From positions 1-44,899 of the forward strand of contig CAMDLH010000029.1 of NCBI GenBank assembly GCA_945901405.1: DNA of 44,899 bases. Reading direction: 5' to 3'. Of this stretch, positions 1-8,061 are shown in pieces (the first letter of the stretch is position 1; the number at the start of each line of letters is the position of its first letter). The notes beneath the pieces were generated by a model. The model had not been told where the DNA came from. It did not search any database and saw nothing but the letters and a program-made list of their open reading frames with translations. A program made the position numbers and the translations under genes. The DNA comes from Bordetella parapertussis. GTDB taxonomy: Bacteria > Pseudomonadota > Gammaproteobacteria > Burkholderiales > SG8-41.

Positions 1-80
1 GCCATATGTTCACCCTTCGAGCAAAATTCCCGCACCGCTTCGCGCTCCTGTTTCTTCAATCGAACTTCGGTTTGGCGCAT
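1..80 (-). CDS. IS630-like transposase, N-terminal part (cut by window edge)
   Basis: Twenty-six codons are visible, starting at an ATG preceded by AAGGAG at a good distance. The product begins MRQTEVRLKKQERE and continues to FCSKGEHMA. Its pattern (R-x-TEVRL, charged helix, K-G-x-x-x-A) resembles the N-terminal helix-turn-helix segment of IS630-family transposases or closely related winged-helix proteins. The catalytic DDE domain would lie outside the window, so activity cannot be judged and no inverted repeat was identified. An AT-rich tract with a palindromic CATTATAATG (111-121 region) lies just upstream and could hold a promoter. The adjacent toxin-antitoxin pair fits a mobile or accessory segment. 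Identification rests on a short stretch only. Confidence 0.5.
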   Translation of the reverse strand, partial: MRQTEVRLKKQEREAVREFCSKGEHM

Positions 81-225
81 CGCTATGACTCCTTTAGGGA
101 TTGAGGTGCGCCATTATAATGTTTCGTAATTAATAAATCACGGCACTAGCGGGCCTGAAATGCGCGGTTGCTATCATTAACGCGAAATGATATCGTTTCG
201 GCACCATTTTGACAGAGTGATAGCC

Positions 226-462
226 ATGGCAGCCGTAACCATCAGAAACTTACCGGATGAAACCCTGCGCGCCCTCAAAAAACGCGCTGAACAGCGTGGG
301 CGCAGCACGGAGGCCGAAATGCGCGTGATCTTGCAGAACGCGGTACGCCCGCGGCGCGGCATGGGAACGGTGCTGGCGGAAATCGGCCGAAAACACGGGG
401 GCGTTGAATTTCCGAAGACACGCAGGCGTAGCCCGGTTCGGCCGGTGAAATTTGAATCATGA
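226..462 (+). CDS. FitA/VapB-like ribbon-helix-helix antitoxin
   Basis: A 78-residue protein beginning MAAVTIRNLPDETLRALKKR, the classic beta-strand plus two-helix start of FitA/StbC-type ribbon-helix-helix DNA-binding antitoxins. The strand residues that would contact DNA are VTIRNL at positions 4-9. The RSTEAEMRVIL segment is typical of antitoxins that pair with PIN-domain toxins, and the C-terminal half (proline- and basic-rich) would wrap the toxin. An in-frame ATG exists at 187, but homology begins at 226, so 226 was chosen. The gene overlaps the following PIN gene by 4 bp (ATGA), indicating translational coupling. By analogy the complex should repress its own promoter. Family assignment is confident; the exact subgroup is inferred. 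Confidence 0.85.
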   Translation: MAAVTIRNLPDETLRALKKRAEQRGRSTEAEMRVILQNAVRPRRGMGTVLAEIGRKHGGVEFPKTRRRSPVRPVKFES

Positions 463-878
463 TTGTTCTGGATACGAATCTTGTCTCCGAACCCCTCAAA
501 CCGAAACCTGATGCAGCGGTGTTGGCCTGGTTAGATCGGCAAGCGCCGGAAACGCTCTACCTCACTACGATTGCGTTGGCCGAGCTACAAGCAGGCATCG
601 AAACATTACCCGCGGGGAAGCGTCGTACCGAGTTGCAGGCGGCGACGACAGAATTAGTTGCCCAGTTTGAGGATCGCGTCCTGTCGTTCGACCAGGACAG
701 CGCACATGCGTTTGGGCGCGTGTGCGCAGGCGCGCAAGCAGCGGGCAATCCGATTCACTTTGCCGATTGCGCGATCGCAGCCATCACCCTCAGCCGCGGT
801 TTCGTGTTGGCGACCCGCAATGTGCGGGACTACAAGGGCGCAGGCATCGAATTAATTAACCCCTGGGACGCACCCTGA
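459..878 (+). CDS. PIN-domain toxin (FitB/VapC-like ribonuclease)
   Basis: A 139-residue single PIN domain, normal full length. It starts MIVLDTN, giving the first acidic residue D5; E42 lies in ALAELQAG; D103 lies in HFADCAIA; and D124 lies in ATRNVRDY. Together these form the acidic metal-binding pocket of VapC/FitB endoribonucleases. The C-terminus INPWD is common in FitB-type members. In the family, such toxins cleave RNA (often tRNA) to stop translation until the cognate RHH antitoxin neutralises them. The start codon overlaps the antitoxin stop codon, so the two are co-translated. All catalytic positions are present, so the toxin looks intact. Which RNA it cuts cannot be told from the sequence. 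Confidence 0.9.
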   Translation: MIVLDTNLVSEPLKPKPDAAVLAWLDRQAPETLYLTTIALAELQAGIETLPAGKRRTELQAATTELVAQFEDRVLSFDQDSAHAFGRVCAGAQAAGNPIHFADCAIAAITLSRGFVLATRNVRDYKGAGIELINPWDAP

Positions 879-1064
879 TGCGAATCGGACCGACGCTATG
901 CACGTCGAGTGCGTGCGAGGCGTCAGGTCCCAATACTGTTCACTTTACCCACGTTCGCCCCGAGCTTGTCGAAAGGCCTAGCGATGAGACAGGGCTTCAC
1001 GTCACTCCGGCGCGGGCGCGGCATCACAGGTGCGTGAGCAGGGCGATCAAATCCAGTAGTGCGC

Positions 1065-1688
1065 CTACCGCTTACGCGCCAGCCACGGCGCCTCATCGCG
1101 ATAACGCCGCTCGAAGGCCTCGATCCGCGGCATGTATTGCAGCACCAGGCCGATGTCATCGAGCCCCTTGAGCAGCCGCTCCTTGTAGGTGGCGTCGATA
1201 TCAAATCCGTGACGCGCGCCCGTGGTGTCGGTCACGCACTGCGCTTCGAGATCAATCGTCAACTGGGCACCTGGTTGCGCGCGCAATTGCTCACGCAGTT
1301 TGCGGCAGGTTTCTTCCGGCAAGATCACCGGCAGCATGCCGTTTTGCAATTGATTGGCGTAATGAATATCGCCGAACGACGGCGCGATGACCGAACGGAT
1401 GCCGCAATCGACCAGCGCATACACCGCGGCCTCGCGCGATGAACCGCAGCCGAAATTCGCACCTGCCACGAGGATGGCGGCGTCGCGGTATGCCGTCTGG
1501 TTCAGCACGAAATCCGGCTGCTCGCGTCCATCGGCATCGTAACGCATGTCGTAGAACAGCCACGGACCGTAGCTCGCCTCGGCGGTGCGCAGCTTTTTGC
1601 CGAAGCGCGAAGGAAACAGCTTGTCGGTGTCGATATTCGCCATTTCGAACGGCGCGGCAATCGCGGTTAAATACGTGAAGGAATTCAT
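1065..1688 (-). CDS. leuD: 3-isopropylmalate dehydratase small subunit (LeuD-type)
   Basis: A 207-residue swivelling domain of the aconitase superfamily. It carries NIDTDKLFPSRF near the N-terminus and the substrate-loop signature GANFGCGSSREAA, then SFGDIHYANQLQNGMLP, all diagnostic of LeuD. With LeuC it forms the heterodimer that isomerises 2-isopropylmalate to 3-isopropylmalate, or an equivalent substrate. Its start overlaps the leuC stop by 4 bp, so the two subunits are co-translated. No leuB or leuA lies nearby; the neighbours are Bug receptors, dioxygenases and an aldolase. The pair may therefore be a second, catabolic copy acting on a related hydroxy-diacid rather than the leucine-biosynthesis enzyme. 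The fold is certain; the substrate is inferred. Confidence 0.93.
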   Translation of the reverse strand: MNSFTYLTAIAAPFEMANIDTDKLFPSRFGKKLRTAEASYGPWLFYDMRYDADGREQPDFVLNQTAYRDAAILVAGANFGCGSSREAAVYALVDCGIRSVIAPSFGDIHYANQLQNGMLPVILPEETCRKLREQLRAQPGAQLTIDLEAQCVTDTTGARHGFDIDATYKERLLKGLDDIGLVLQYMPRIEAFERRYRDEAPWLARKR

Positions 1689-3097
1689 GCTGCCTCCAGC
1701 AGCTTGCGCACGTCGGTGATTTTGCCTGTGACGGCGGCGGCGGCGACCATCGCCGGGCTCATGATGTGCGTGCGCACGCCGGCGCCCTGCCGGTTCTCGA
1801 AGTTACGATTCGATGTCGATGCGCTGCGCGAACCGGCGGGCATGGTGTCGCCGTTGTGTCCCGCGCAGCTTGAGCAGCCGGATGCGCGCCACTCGAAACC
1901 GGCGTCCGTGAATATCTTGTCCAGCCCTTCCGCCTCCGCCGCGCGCTTGATCGCGGTGGAACCGGGCGAAACCCACGCGGGCACAACCGCCTTGCGGCCT
2001 TTCAGCACCGCCGCCGCCGCGCGCAAATCCTCGATGCGGCCATTGGTGCAGGTGCCGATAAAAGCGCGGTCGATGCTGATATCGGTGAGCAGCGTGCCTG
2101 GCGCAAGATTCATATAAGCCAGCGCCTGGCGCGCATGCGCGCGCTTGTTGGCGTCCTGAAAACTCTCCGCGTCCGGCACGCGCGACGTTATCGGTATGGC
2201 CTCCTCCGGCGTGGTGCCCCAGGTAACCATCGGCTGCAATTCGCCGCCTGCAAGCTCAACCTGTTGATCGAACCGCGCGTCGTCATCCGAGCGCAGCGTG
2301 CGCCAGTACGCCACGGCCTTGTCCCAATCCGCCTCGCGCGGCGCGAACTCGCGGCCCGCAAGGTATTCGAACGCCTTGTCATCCGGCGCGATCATGCCCG
2401 CGCGCCCGCCCGCCTCGATCGACATATTGCACACGGTCATGCGGCCTTCCATCGACAGCGCGCGGATCGCCGCGCCCGAGTACTCGATGACGCGCCCCGC
2501 CGCCCCGGCGATGCCGATTTTCGCGATGATGGCGAGGATCACATCCTTGCCGCCGACGCCGGGTGCGAGTTGCCCGTCAATGACCACGCGCAGCGTCTTC
2601 GGTTTTTTTTGCCACAGGCATTGCGTGGCCAGCACCTGAGTCAATTGCGATGCGCCGATGCCGAACGCGAACGCGCCAAATGCGCCATGCGTGGAGGTGT
2701 GCGAATCGCAACAGGTCATGATCAGCCCCGGCTGCGTGAGCCCCAACTCCGGGCCGATGACATGCACGATGCCCTGGCGCGGGTCGTCGATGCCGAAATG
2801 CGCGATGCCGTTTTCCTTCGCATTCGCGGCAAGAATTTCGATCATGCCGCGCACCTCCGCGTTTTTCACGGCGGCGAGGCCGCGTTCGCGCGCGACAGTC
2901 GGCACATAGTGATCCGCCACGGCAAAGGTTTGTTCCGGGCAGCGCACCTTGCGTCCATCCTTGGCAAGCGCCGTGAACGAGTGGAACGCGCCCTCATGCA
3001 CCAGGTTCACGTCCACGTGCAGCAACGCCTCGGCGCCGCCGCGGCTCACGATCACGTGCCGGTCCCAGATTTTATGAAACATTGTTTGTGCGGTCAT
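1685..3097 (-). CDS. leuC: 3-isopropylmalate dehydratase large subunit (LeuC-type)
   Basis: A 470-residue aconitase-fold subunit. The three [4Fe-4S] ligands are visible: C350 in FIGTCTNGR, and C408 and C411 in GCSSCAGHNGD. The C-terminal STSNRNFENRQG is a family signature, and the HVDVNLVHE and CCDSHTSTHGAFGAFAFGIG segments match LeuC. It begins with an ATG at 3097 without a strong Shine-Dalgarno and overlaps leuD by 4 bp. The usual GCSMC is GCSSC and the following residues AGHNGD differ from the common LGMNPD. Together with the catabolic neighbourhood this suggests a paralogue (leuC2-type, or a 2,3-dimethylmalate/citraconate-type hydro-lyase). The leuC symbol describes homology, not proven pathway. 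Confidence 0.92.
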   Translation of the reverse strand: MTAQTMFHKIWDRHVIVSRGGAEALLHVDVNLVHEGAFHSFTALAKDGRKVRCPEQTFAVADHYVPTVARERGLAAVKNAEVRGMIEILAANAKENGIAHFGIDDPRQGIVHVIGPELGLTQPGLIMTCCDSHTSTHGAFGAFAFGIGASQLTQVLATQCLWQKKPKTLRVVIDGQLAPGVGGKDVILAIIAKIGIAGAAGRVIEYSGAAIRALSMEGRMTVCNMSIEAGGRAGMIAPDDKAFEYLAGREFAPREADWDKAVAYWRTLRSDDDARFDQQVELAGGELQPMVTWGTTPEEAIPITSRVPDAESFQDANKRAHARQALAYMNLAPGTLLTDISIDRAFIGTCTNGRIEDLRAAAAVLKGRKAVVPAWVSPGSTAIKRAAEAEGLDKIFTDAGFEWRASGCSSCAGHNGDTMPAGSRSASTSNRNFENRQGAGVRTHIMSPAMVAAAAVTGKITDVRKLLEAA

Positions 3098-3140
3098 GGT
3101 TTATTCCGGCAACAATAATTCAACCTCAAAACGGCAATTT

Positions 3141-3267
3141 AGCCACAGAGCACAGAGTTCACAGAGAAACCAACGGCTTAATCCGCATACTCACATCACC
3201 AAATTGGTGTAGCACCGATCAATCGCAAGCTCTTGATTCTTCTCTGTGATCTCTGTGTCCTGTGGCA
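3141..3267. repeat. intergenic inverted repeat with CACAGAG arms
   Basis: The left arm (3141-3168, AGCCACAGAGCACAGAG then TTCACAGAGAA) is the imperfect reverse complement of the right arm (3239-3267, TTCTCTGTGATCTCTGTG then TCCTGTGGC). About 70 bp separate them. Both arms are built of CACAGAG-like units. The element fills most of the 187-bp space between leuC and the upstream Bug gene. Such paired repeats are a recurring class of non-coding dispersed repeat in proteobacterial genomes. A related element built of ACACAGAT units lies at 23332-23440. It could fold into a long hairpin in leader RNA; no function is evident. Confidence 0.7.
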
Positions 3268-3284
3268 AAACGCTTTTTCCTTAA

Positions 3285-4289
3285 TCAATCAAGCCGATAA
3301 CCCGTGGCCTTGATGATCGGCGTCCAGCGCGCGATTTCGGCCTTGAGAAATTGCGCCGCGCTGTCGGGCGAAGAATTGGTCACCGGCGCGGCGCCCGACT
3401 GGCGCAGCGCGGTCTGAAACGCCGGATCGAGCATGACTTTAAGCTGCGCCTGGTGCAACTGGTCGATCACCGCTTTGGGCGTGCCCGCCGGCGCGAATGT
3501 CGCGATCATGGCTTCCACCAGCAGACCCGGCATGCCGGCTTCGGCGCTCGCGGGTATTTCCGGCGCCGCCGCCAGCCGCTCGCTGGAACAAATCGCAAGC
3601 ATGCGAATTCTGCCGCTGTGATGATAGTTAAGCGATCCGGGGCTGATGGTCGGCGTCATCACCGGCACATGCCCGGCGACCAGATCTATCATCGCCGGCC
3701 CCGCGCCCTTGTACGGCACGTGCAGCATGTCGAGATTGCCGCCAAGTTTCTTGAACAACTCACCTGTCAAGTGCGTGACGGTGCCAGCGCCGCTCGATGC
3801 ATGCGCAAGCGCGCCCGGACTCGCCTTGGCGAGCGCCACCAGTTGCTTCAGATTGCGCGCCGGCAACGACGGGTGCACCGCGACACCGGTGGGCGCCAGC
3901 ATCACGATGCCGATGGGAATGAAATTTTTTGCCGCATCGTACGGCGGCTTGTTCATCGCCGCCGGATTGATGACATGCGTGGTGGTGCCGCCAAGCAACA
4001 GGGTGTGGCCATCGGGCTTGGCGCGCGCCACTTCCACTGCGCCTGCCGTGCCACTGCCGCCCGCCCGGTTTTCGACGATGATGTTGCCGCCCAGCACACG
4101 CGACATTTCAGCCGCGTACATACGGCCTATGAGATCGTTCACGCCGCCGGTGGCGAACGGCACCACCAGCCGTATCGGCCGGCTGGGAAATGCGCTCTGC
4201 GCCAGTACCGCATGCGGCATCAACATCATCGCCGCCGCAAAAGCAGCCACGCATTCGCGTCCGCGCGCCGTGGTCATGCCGCGCCTCAC
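3285..4289 (-). CDS. TctC/Bug-family periplasmic receptor 1
   Basis: A 334-residue protein with an N-terminal signal peptide ending near PHAVLAQS, then FPSRPIRLVVPFATGG, the start of the mature TctC/Bug fold. VENRAGGSGTAG and HVPYKGAGPAMIDLVAGHV are further family signatures. Bug proteins bind small carboxylates in the periplasm, either for TctAB-type transport or for sensing. The ATG at 4289 overlaps the stop of the upstream Bug gene by 4 bp; an alternative ATG at 4277 gives a more typical signal peptide. No tctA/tctB membrane genes occur in the window, so this is an orphan receptor as far as can be seen. The ligand cannot be predicted from sequence. Confidence 0.92.
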   Translation of the reverse strand: MRRGMTTARGRECVAAFAAAMMLMPHAVLAQSAFPSRPIRLVVPFATGGVNDLIGRMYAAEMSRVLGGNIIVENRAGGSGTAGAVEVARAKPDGHTLLLGGTTTHVINPAAMNKPPYDAAKNFIPIGIVMLAPTGVAVHPSLPARNLKQLVALAKASPGALAHASSGAGTVTHLTGELFKKLGGNLDMLHVPYKGAGPAMIDLVAGHVPVMTPTISPGSLNYHHSGRIRMLAICSSERLAAAPEIPASAEAGMPGLLVEAMIATFAPAGTPKAVIDQLHQAQLKVMLDPAFQTALRQSGAAPVTNSSPDSAAQFLKAEIARWTPIIKATGYRLD

Positions 4290-5257
4290 TCGACCGTCGC
4301 CCCGATCAACCTGATCAGCTTGCCGTACTTGTCATAATCGGCTGCCAGCAGACGCGCGAAATCCTCGGTGCTCAGGTACATCGCATCGTGCGCCGCTTCA
4401 CTGAGACGCTTGCGCATGGCCGGGTCGGAGGCGGCCTTCTTGAATTCGGCGTTCAGCCGGTTGACTGCGGCGCGCGGCGTGCCTGCCGGCACGAACGCGC
4501 CCACCCACGACGTAAATTCAAACCCCGGCACGCCTGATTCGGCCACCGTGGGCACATCAGGGAACTGTTCGACACGCGCGCTTGACGTGACCGCGAGCGC
4601 GCGCACCTTGTTGGTCTGCAACTGCGGCAGAAATGACCCCAGCGTCGCGATCATCGCCTGCGTCTCGCCAGTCGCGATGGAAATACCCGCCGGCGCGCCG
4701 CCCTTGTACGGCACATGCAGCATGCGCGTATCGGTCATGGTATTGAAATACACCATCAGGAGATGCGTGAAGCTGCCGTTGCCGGCGGAACCGTAGACGA
4801 TCTCGCCAGGCTTCTTTTTGGCGAGCGCGATGAACTCGCGCACCGACTTCACCGGCAGCGCGGGATGCACGGCGAGTATGCCCACCTGCCGCCCCAGTGG
4901 CGACACGCCGATGAAATCCTTCAACGGATCGTACGGCAGCTTCTTGTAGACAAACGCATTACCAAGGTGCGTGGCCGAAGTCACCAGCATGGTGTACCCA
5001 TCCGCCGCGCTCTTCGCAACAAGATCACTGCCGATGGTGCCCGCAGCGCCGCCGCGATTGTCGATCACCAGCTGTTGCCCGAGCGACGGCGCAACCGCCT
5101 GCGCGACGATGCGCCCGACGATATCGTTAGAGCCGCCCGCCGGCCACGGAATCACCACGCGCACCGTCTTGTCGGGATAGGTTTGCGCGAGGACATGCGG
5201 CGAAAACAGCAATGCCGCAAAGAGTACCGGCGCGATTAATGTGACGACGTTTTGCAC
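4286..5257 (-). CDS. TctC/Bug-family periplasmic receptor 2
   Basis: A 323-residue protein whose signal peptide ends around SPHVLAQT and whose mature part begins TYPDKTVRVVIPWPAGGSND. IDNRGGAAGTIGSDLVAK and HVPYKGGAPAGISIATGE follow, matching the Bug family. The start is GTG, with a GGGGAG sequence about a dozen bases upstream. It directly precedes and overlaps Bug receptor 1. The two are clearly paralogous but diverged, so this is not a recent tandem duplication. It lies 28 bp downstream of an HpcH/HpaI aldolase gene on the same strand and probably belongs to the same transcript. Carboxylate binding is the expected role; the ligand is unknown. Confidence 0.93.
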   Translation of the reverse strand: MQNVVTLIAPVLFAALLFSPHVLAQTYPDKTVRVVIPWPAGGSNDIVGRIVAQAVAPSLGQQLVIDNRGGAAGTIGSDLVAKSAADGYTMLVTSATHLGNAFVYKKLPYDPLKDFIGVSPLGRQVGILAVHPALPVKSVREFIALAKKKPGEIVYGSAGNGSFTHLLMVYFNTMTDTRMLHVPYKGGAPAGISIATGETQAMIATLGSFLPQLQTNKVRALAVTSSARVEQFPDVPTVAESGVPGFEFTSWVGAFVPAGTPRAAVNRLNAEFKKAASDPAMRKRLSEAAHDAMYLSTEDFARLLAADYDKYGKLIRLIGATVE

Positions 5258-5285
5258 GATTGCCGTTGCTCCCCTAACGCCACGG

Positions 5286-6059
5286 TTACCGCGCGCCGCT
5301 CGCCGGAAACACCTGCTCCAGCACCTCGCCAGCCGCCTTGATCATGAGCTTTGCGGCATAACCCACGGACACCAGCCCAAAACCTTTCGCCACGGCCGCC
5401 CTCGCCACCTCCACATTGCCGGCATAGGTGCCCGCGATGATGCCGTTTTCCCGCGCGATCGCGATGGAATCATCCATGGCCTTGATGACGCGCGGATCGC
5501 TGGCGACATAGGTGGGCGCCCCGCCGTAATCGATGGTGAGGTCGTTGGGCCCCACATAAATCATGTCCAGACCCGGCGTGGCCGCGATCTTGCGCATGTT
5601 GTCCACGCCCTTGATGGTTTCGATCAGCGCGATCTTGATGATTTGCTGTTCGTACTGTTGAAAATAATCAGGCCCGCCATGGAGCAGCCCGCGTACCGGC
5701 CCCCAACTGCGCGTGCCGCGCGGCGCATAGCGGCAGGCGGCGACAAAACGCTCGCACTCTTCCGCGGTTTCGATTTGCGGGCAAATCACGCCGTAGGCAC
5801 CCGCATCCAGCACAAAGCCGATTTCGGCTGGATCGTTCTGCGTCACGCGCACCAGAGCCGCGCCGCGGCCCAGCGATAGCGCCTGCAGCACGCTTACCGC
5901 CGTGCCGCGGTCGATCAGGCTGTGCTGCAAATCCAGCGTGAAGGAATCATACGGAAGTGTCGCCAGGCCCTCCACCGACACCGGCCAGCCGATGTCGATC
6001 CACAGGCAGGAAGCGGCCTCGCCACGCGCCCAGCGTTCGCGCAATGGGTTAGGCCGCAT
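5286..6059 (-). CDS. HpcH/HpaI-family class II aldolase
   Basis: A 257-residue protein starting MRPNPLRERWARGEAAS, which matches the normal start of HpaI/2-keto-3-deoxy-rhamnonate-type aldolases. The reading frame is open far upstream, but that part is antisense-like low-quality sequence inside the dioxygenase gene and was excluded. Expected residues are present: H46 in LDLQHSLID, the metal ligand E147 in ALIETIKG, and D173 in YVGPNDLTID. These enzymes cleave 2-keto-3-deoxy or 4-hydroxy-2-oxo acids to pyruvate plus an aldehyde using a divalent metal. The start lies 11 bp inside the 3' end of the upstream TauD gene, indicating coupled translation. The substrate is unknown but fits the catabolic setting. 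Confidence 0.88.
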   Translation of the reverse strand: MRPNPLRERWARGEAASCLWIDIGWPVSVEGLATLPYDSFTLDLQHSLIDRGTAVSVLQALSLGRGAALVRVTQNDPAEIGFVLDAGAYGVICPQIETAEECERFVAACRYAPRGTRSWGPVRGLLHGGPDYFQQYEQQIIKIALIETIKGVDNMRKIAATPGLDMIYVGPNDLTIDYGGAPTYVASDPRVIKAMDDSIAIARENGIIAGTYAGNVEVARAAVAKGFGLVSVGYAAKLMIKAAGEVLEQVFPASGAR

Positions 6060-6894
6060 GGCCGGCCCCGAACTCGAACAGCGATGTGCGGTAGAACTTG
6101 CGCAACTGGTTTCTCGGGTAATCGGCCCGCCCTGTATGCCAGGCGCAGCGGTTCTCCCAGATGATGGTGTCGCCGGGCTGCCACTCCTGCTCCCACTCAA
6201 ACGCCTCTCGCGTGCAGCACACGAAGATTTCTTCCAGCAGGGCATCGCTCTCCTCGCGCGTCATGCCCTCGATGCACAGCGTGTGGTGCGGGTTGACGAA
6301 CACCGCTTTCTTGCCGGTCTCGGGATGCACGCGGATCACGGGGTGGCGCACATCGGTCATTTTCTTCATGTCATCCGCGGCCACGATGCCCTGGGTGTAA
6401 CTCTTGCGCCCGCGCAGCCGGTGCAGCGCGGTCTTGCCGTCGACGCGGCGCTTCAAGTCCGCGGGCATGGTGTCCCACGCCAGATACATGTTGGCGAACG
6501 CCGTATTGCCGCCACGATCCGGCAAGGCCACCGCGTGCAGGATGGTGGCCTTGGTCGGATCCTGCTGGAACGTGCCATCCACGTGCCAGCCCACGCCGCG
6601 GGTGGCGCCCACCTCGTCATAATTACCATTGGCGTCCTGATTGGTCATGATGACGACTTCCGGGATTTCCTTGTCGTGATAGGCCTTGGCCGCGTGTGGA
6701 CGCAGCACGCCGAAATTCGCGCTGAAATCGCGCAACTGCCGCACCGTCAACGGCGCTGCGCGAAAACGCAACACCAGATGATCGAGAAATGCCCTGTTCA
6801 CGATCGCCACTTCTTCGGCACTCAAGGGAACGCGCGGATCGACGCCGCGTATTTCCGCACCCAAGGGTCCGCCAAGCTTGATGACTTCTATCAC
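6049..6894 (-). CDS. TauD/TfdA-family Fe(II)/2-oxoglutarate dioxygenase 1
   Basis: A 281-residue enzyme with the facial triad visible: H104 and D106 in VGWHVDGTF, and H253 in CAWHTGR. R269 in FYRTSL is the expected 2-oxoglutarate-binding arginine. The N-terminal LGAEIRGVD and the middle GGNTAFANM are typical of TauD/TfdA enzymes. These hydroxylate a substrate next to a sulfonate, ether or other leaving group while converting 2-oxoglutarate to succinate. The start is GTG with AAAGGAG about 6 bp upstream. The gene sits 11 bp after the stop of Bug receptor 3 and overlaps the aldolase, so the order Bug-dioxygenase-aldolase-Bug-Bug looks like one operon. Substrate unknown. Confidence 0.92.
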   Translation of the reverse strand: MIEVIKLGGPLGAEIRGVDPRVPLSAEEVAIVNRAFLDHLVLRFRAAPLTVRQLRDFSANFGVLRPHAAKAYHDKEIPEVVIMTNQDANGNYDEVGATRGVGWHVDGTFQQDPTKATILHAVALPDRGGNTAFANMYLAWDTMPADLKRRVDGKTALHRLRGRKSYTQGIVAADDMKKMTDVRHPVIRVHPETGKKAVFVNPHHTLCIEGMTREESDALLEEIFVCCTREAFEWEQEWQPGDTIIWENRCAWHTGRADYPRNQLRKFYRTSLFEFGAGHAA

Positions 6895-6905
6895 TGTTTA
6901 CTCCT

Positions 6906-7871
6906 TTACATCCCGGAACCCGCCATCGCAATCAGGCGGCGATAGCGCTCGATTTCGGCCTTGGTGAACGCCGCAAACTCGCGCGGCGGCGCGAGATCAA
7001 CATCGATGCCGGTTGCCACCAGGCCCGCGGCCACCTTGGGATCGGTCATCGTCTTGACCAGCGCCGCGTAGATCATATCCACCAGCGCTTGCGGGGTTTG
7101 CGCCGGCCCATAGAACCCGTGCCACGCCAGCGCGGAAAAATCCGCTATGCCCGCCTCGATCACCGTGGGCAGGTTTGGCAGGTACGAAGCGCGCTTCACC
7201 CCAGTGGTCGCCAGCAGCCGCGCCTTGCCGGTCTGCGTCAGCGGCATCAACGGTTGATAGGGATAAAACATGATCGCCACCGCGCCGCTCGCGATATCCA
7301 CGAAGGCCTGCGGCACATTGTTGTAGGGGATGTGCTTCATGTCCACCCCCGCCTTGTTGCTGAAAAGTATGCCGGAGAGGTGCGCGGTGGTGCCGTTACC
7401 AGACGACGCGTAGTTCAGTTTTCCGGGCCGCGCCTTGGCGTAGGTCACGAGTTCCGCGACGGATTGCACCGGCAGGCCCGCGGACACGGCCAGCACGAAA
7501 CTTGCGCTGTCGATACGTCCAATCGGGGTGAAATCCCTGATCGGGTCATAAGACAGGTTCTTGTAGAGATGCGGCGCCATGCCGTGCGTGGGCGCATTGC
7601 CCATCAGGATGGTGTAGCCATCGGGCTGTGACTTGGCCGCAAGCGCCGCCCCTATGGTGCCGCCCGCGCCGCCGCGGTTGTCGATGACAACCTGCTGCCC
7701 CAGAACCTCTGAAAACTTCGGCGCGATCTGCCGCGCCGTGCCATCGATATTGGAGCCGGCGGCAAACGGCACGATCATGCGTATCGGGCGCACGGGGTAT
7801 TGCGCCGCGCCTGCCTGCACCGTGGTCAGCGCGCCGGCGCATGCCAGTAGCTTCATCGTTCGAGCAAGCAA
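6906..7871 (-). CDS. TctC/Bug-family periplasmic receptor 3
   Basis: A 321-residue protein with a signal peptide of about 22 residues (cleavage near VQAGAAQ) and mature start YPVRPIRMIVPFAAG. IDNRGGAGGTIGAALAAK and KHIPYNNVPQAFVDIASG fit the Bug fold; the usual PYKG is PYNN here. The start could be the ATG at 7871 or at 7856 (MKLLACAGAL), the latter giving the shorter classical signal peptide. It is the first gene of the minus-strand series 7871-1065, and its promoter should lie in the 190 bp shared with the divergent SAF-protein gene. It is likely to supply the carboxylate substrate used by the dioxygenase or aldolase, but this is inference. Confidence 0.92.
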   Translation of the reverse strand: MLARTMKLLACAGALTTVQAGAAQYPVRPIRMIVPFAAGSNIDGTARQIAPKFSEVLGQQVVIDNRGGAGGTIGAALAAKSQPDGYTILMGNAPTHGMAPHLYKNLSYDPIRDFTPIGRIDSASFVLAVSAGLPVQSVAELVTYAKARPGKLNYASSGNGTTAHLSGILFSNKAGVDMKHIPYNNVPQAFVDIASGAVAIMFYPYQPLMPLTQTGKARLLATTGVKRASYLPNLPTVIEAGIADFSALAWHGFYGPAQTPQALVDMIYAALVKTMTDPKVAAGLVATGIDVDLAPPREFAAFTKAEIERYRRLIAMAGSGM

Positions 7872-8061
7872 GCACTCTCCCCCGTTAAGTATTTCTTCAA
7901 TTACATAGGTAGTGCAATGTATCCGCTGCCCGGCGGGCAGGTCAACCGGTCAATACTGAATGCCCGCGCGCCCACGCCGGAATCCGCGCCGCCGCCGCGA
8001 TACCCTGTGCGGACTCAAGGTTTATGGTAGCGTTATTACTCCGCACAAAAACGGCAACTCC

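Noticed and set aside
113..120. TATAAT near the left edge as promoter of the toxin-antitoxin genes
   Set aside because: The hexamer is present on both strands (palindromic), but no suitable -35 was found and it lies over 100 bp from the antitoxin start.
878..1171. Possible small gene after the PIN toxin
   Set aside because: The start overlaps the toxin stop, but the product is low-complexity and its 3' part is antisense to leuD. The intergenic DNA holds only a short GAGCTTGTCGAAAGG string resembling a common dispersed repeat, too short to call.
2135..3118. Long open frame (327 codons) on the plus strand
   Set aside because: It is antisense to leuC, Arg/His/Ala-rich and without recognisable domains; a GC-rich codon-bias shadow.
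3285..5257. Recent tandem duplication of the two adjacent Bug genes
   Set aside because: The proteins share only family motifs; signal peptides and most positions differ, so the duplication is old or the pair assembled from different sources.
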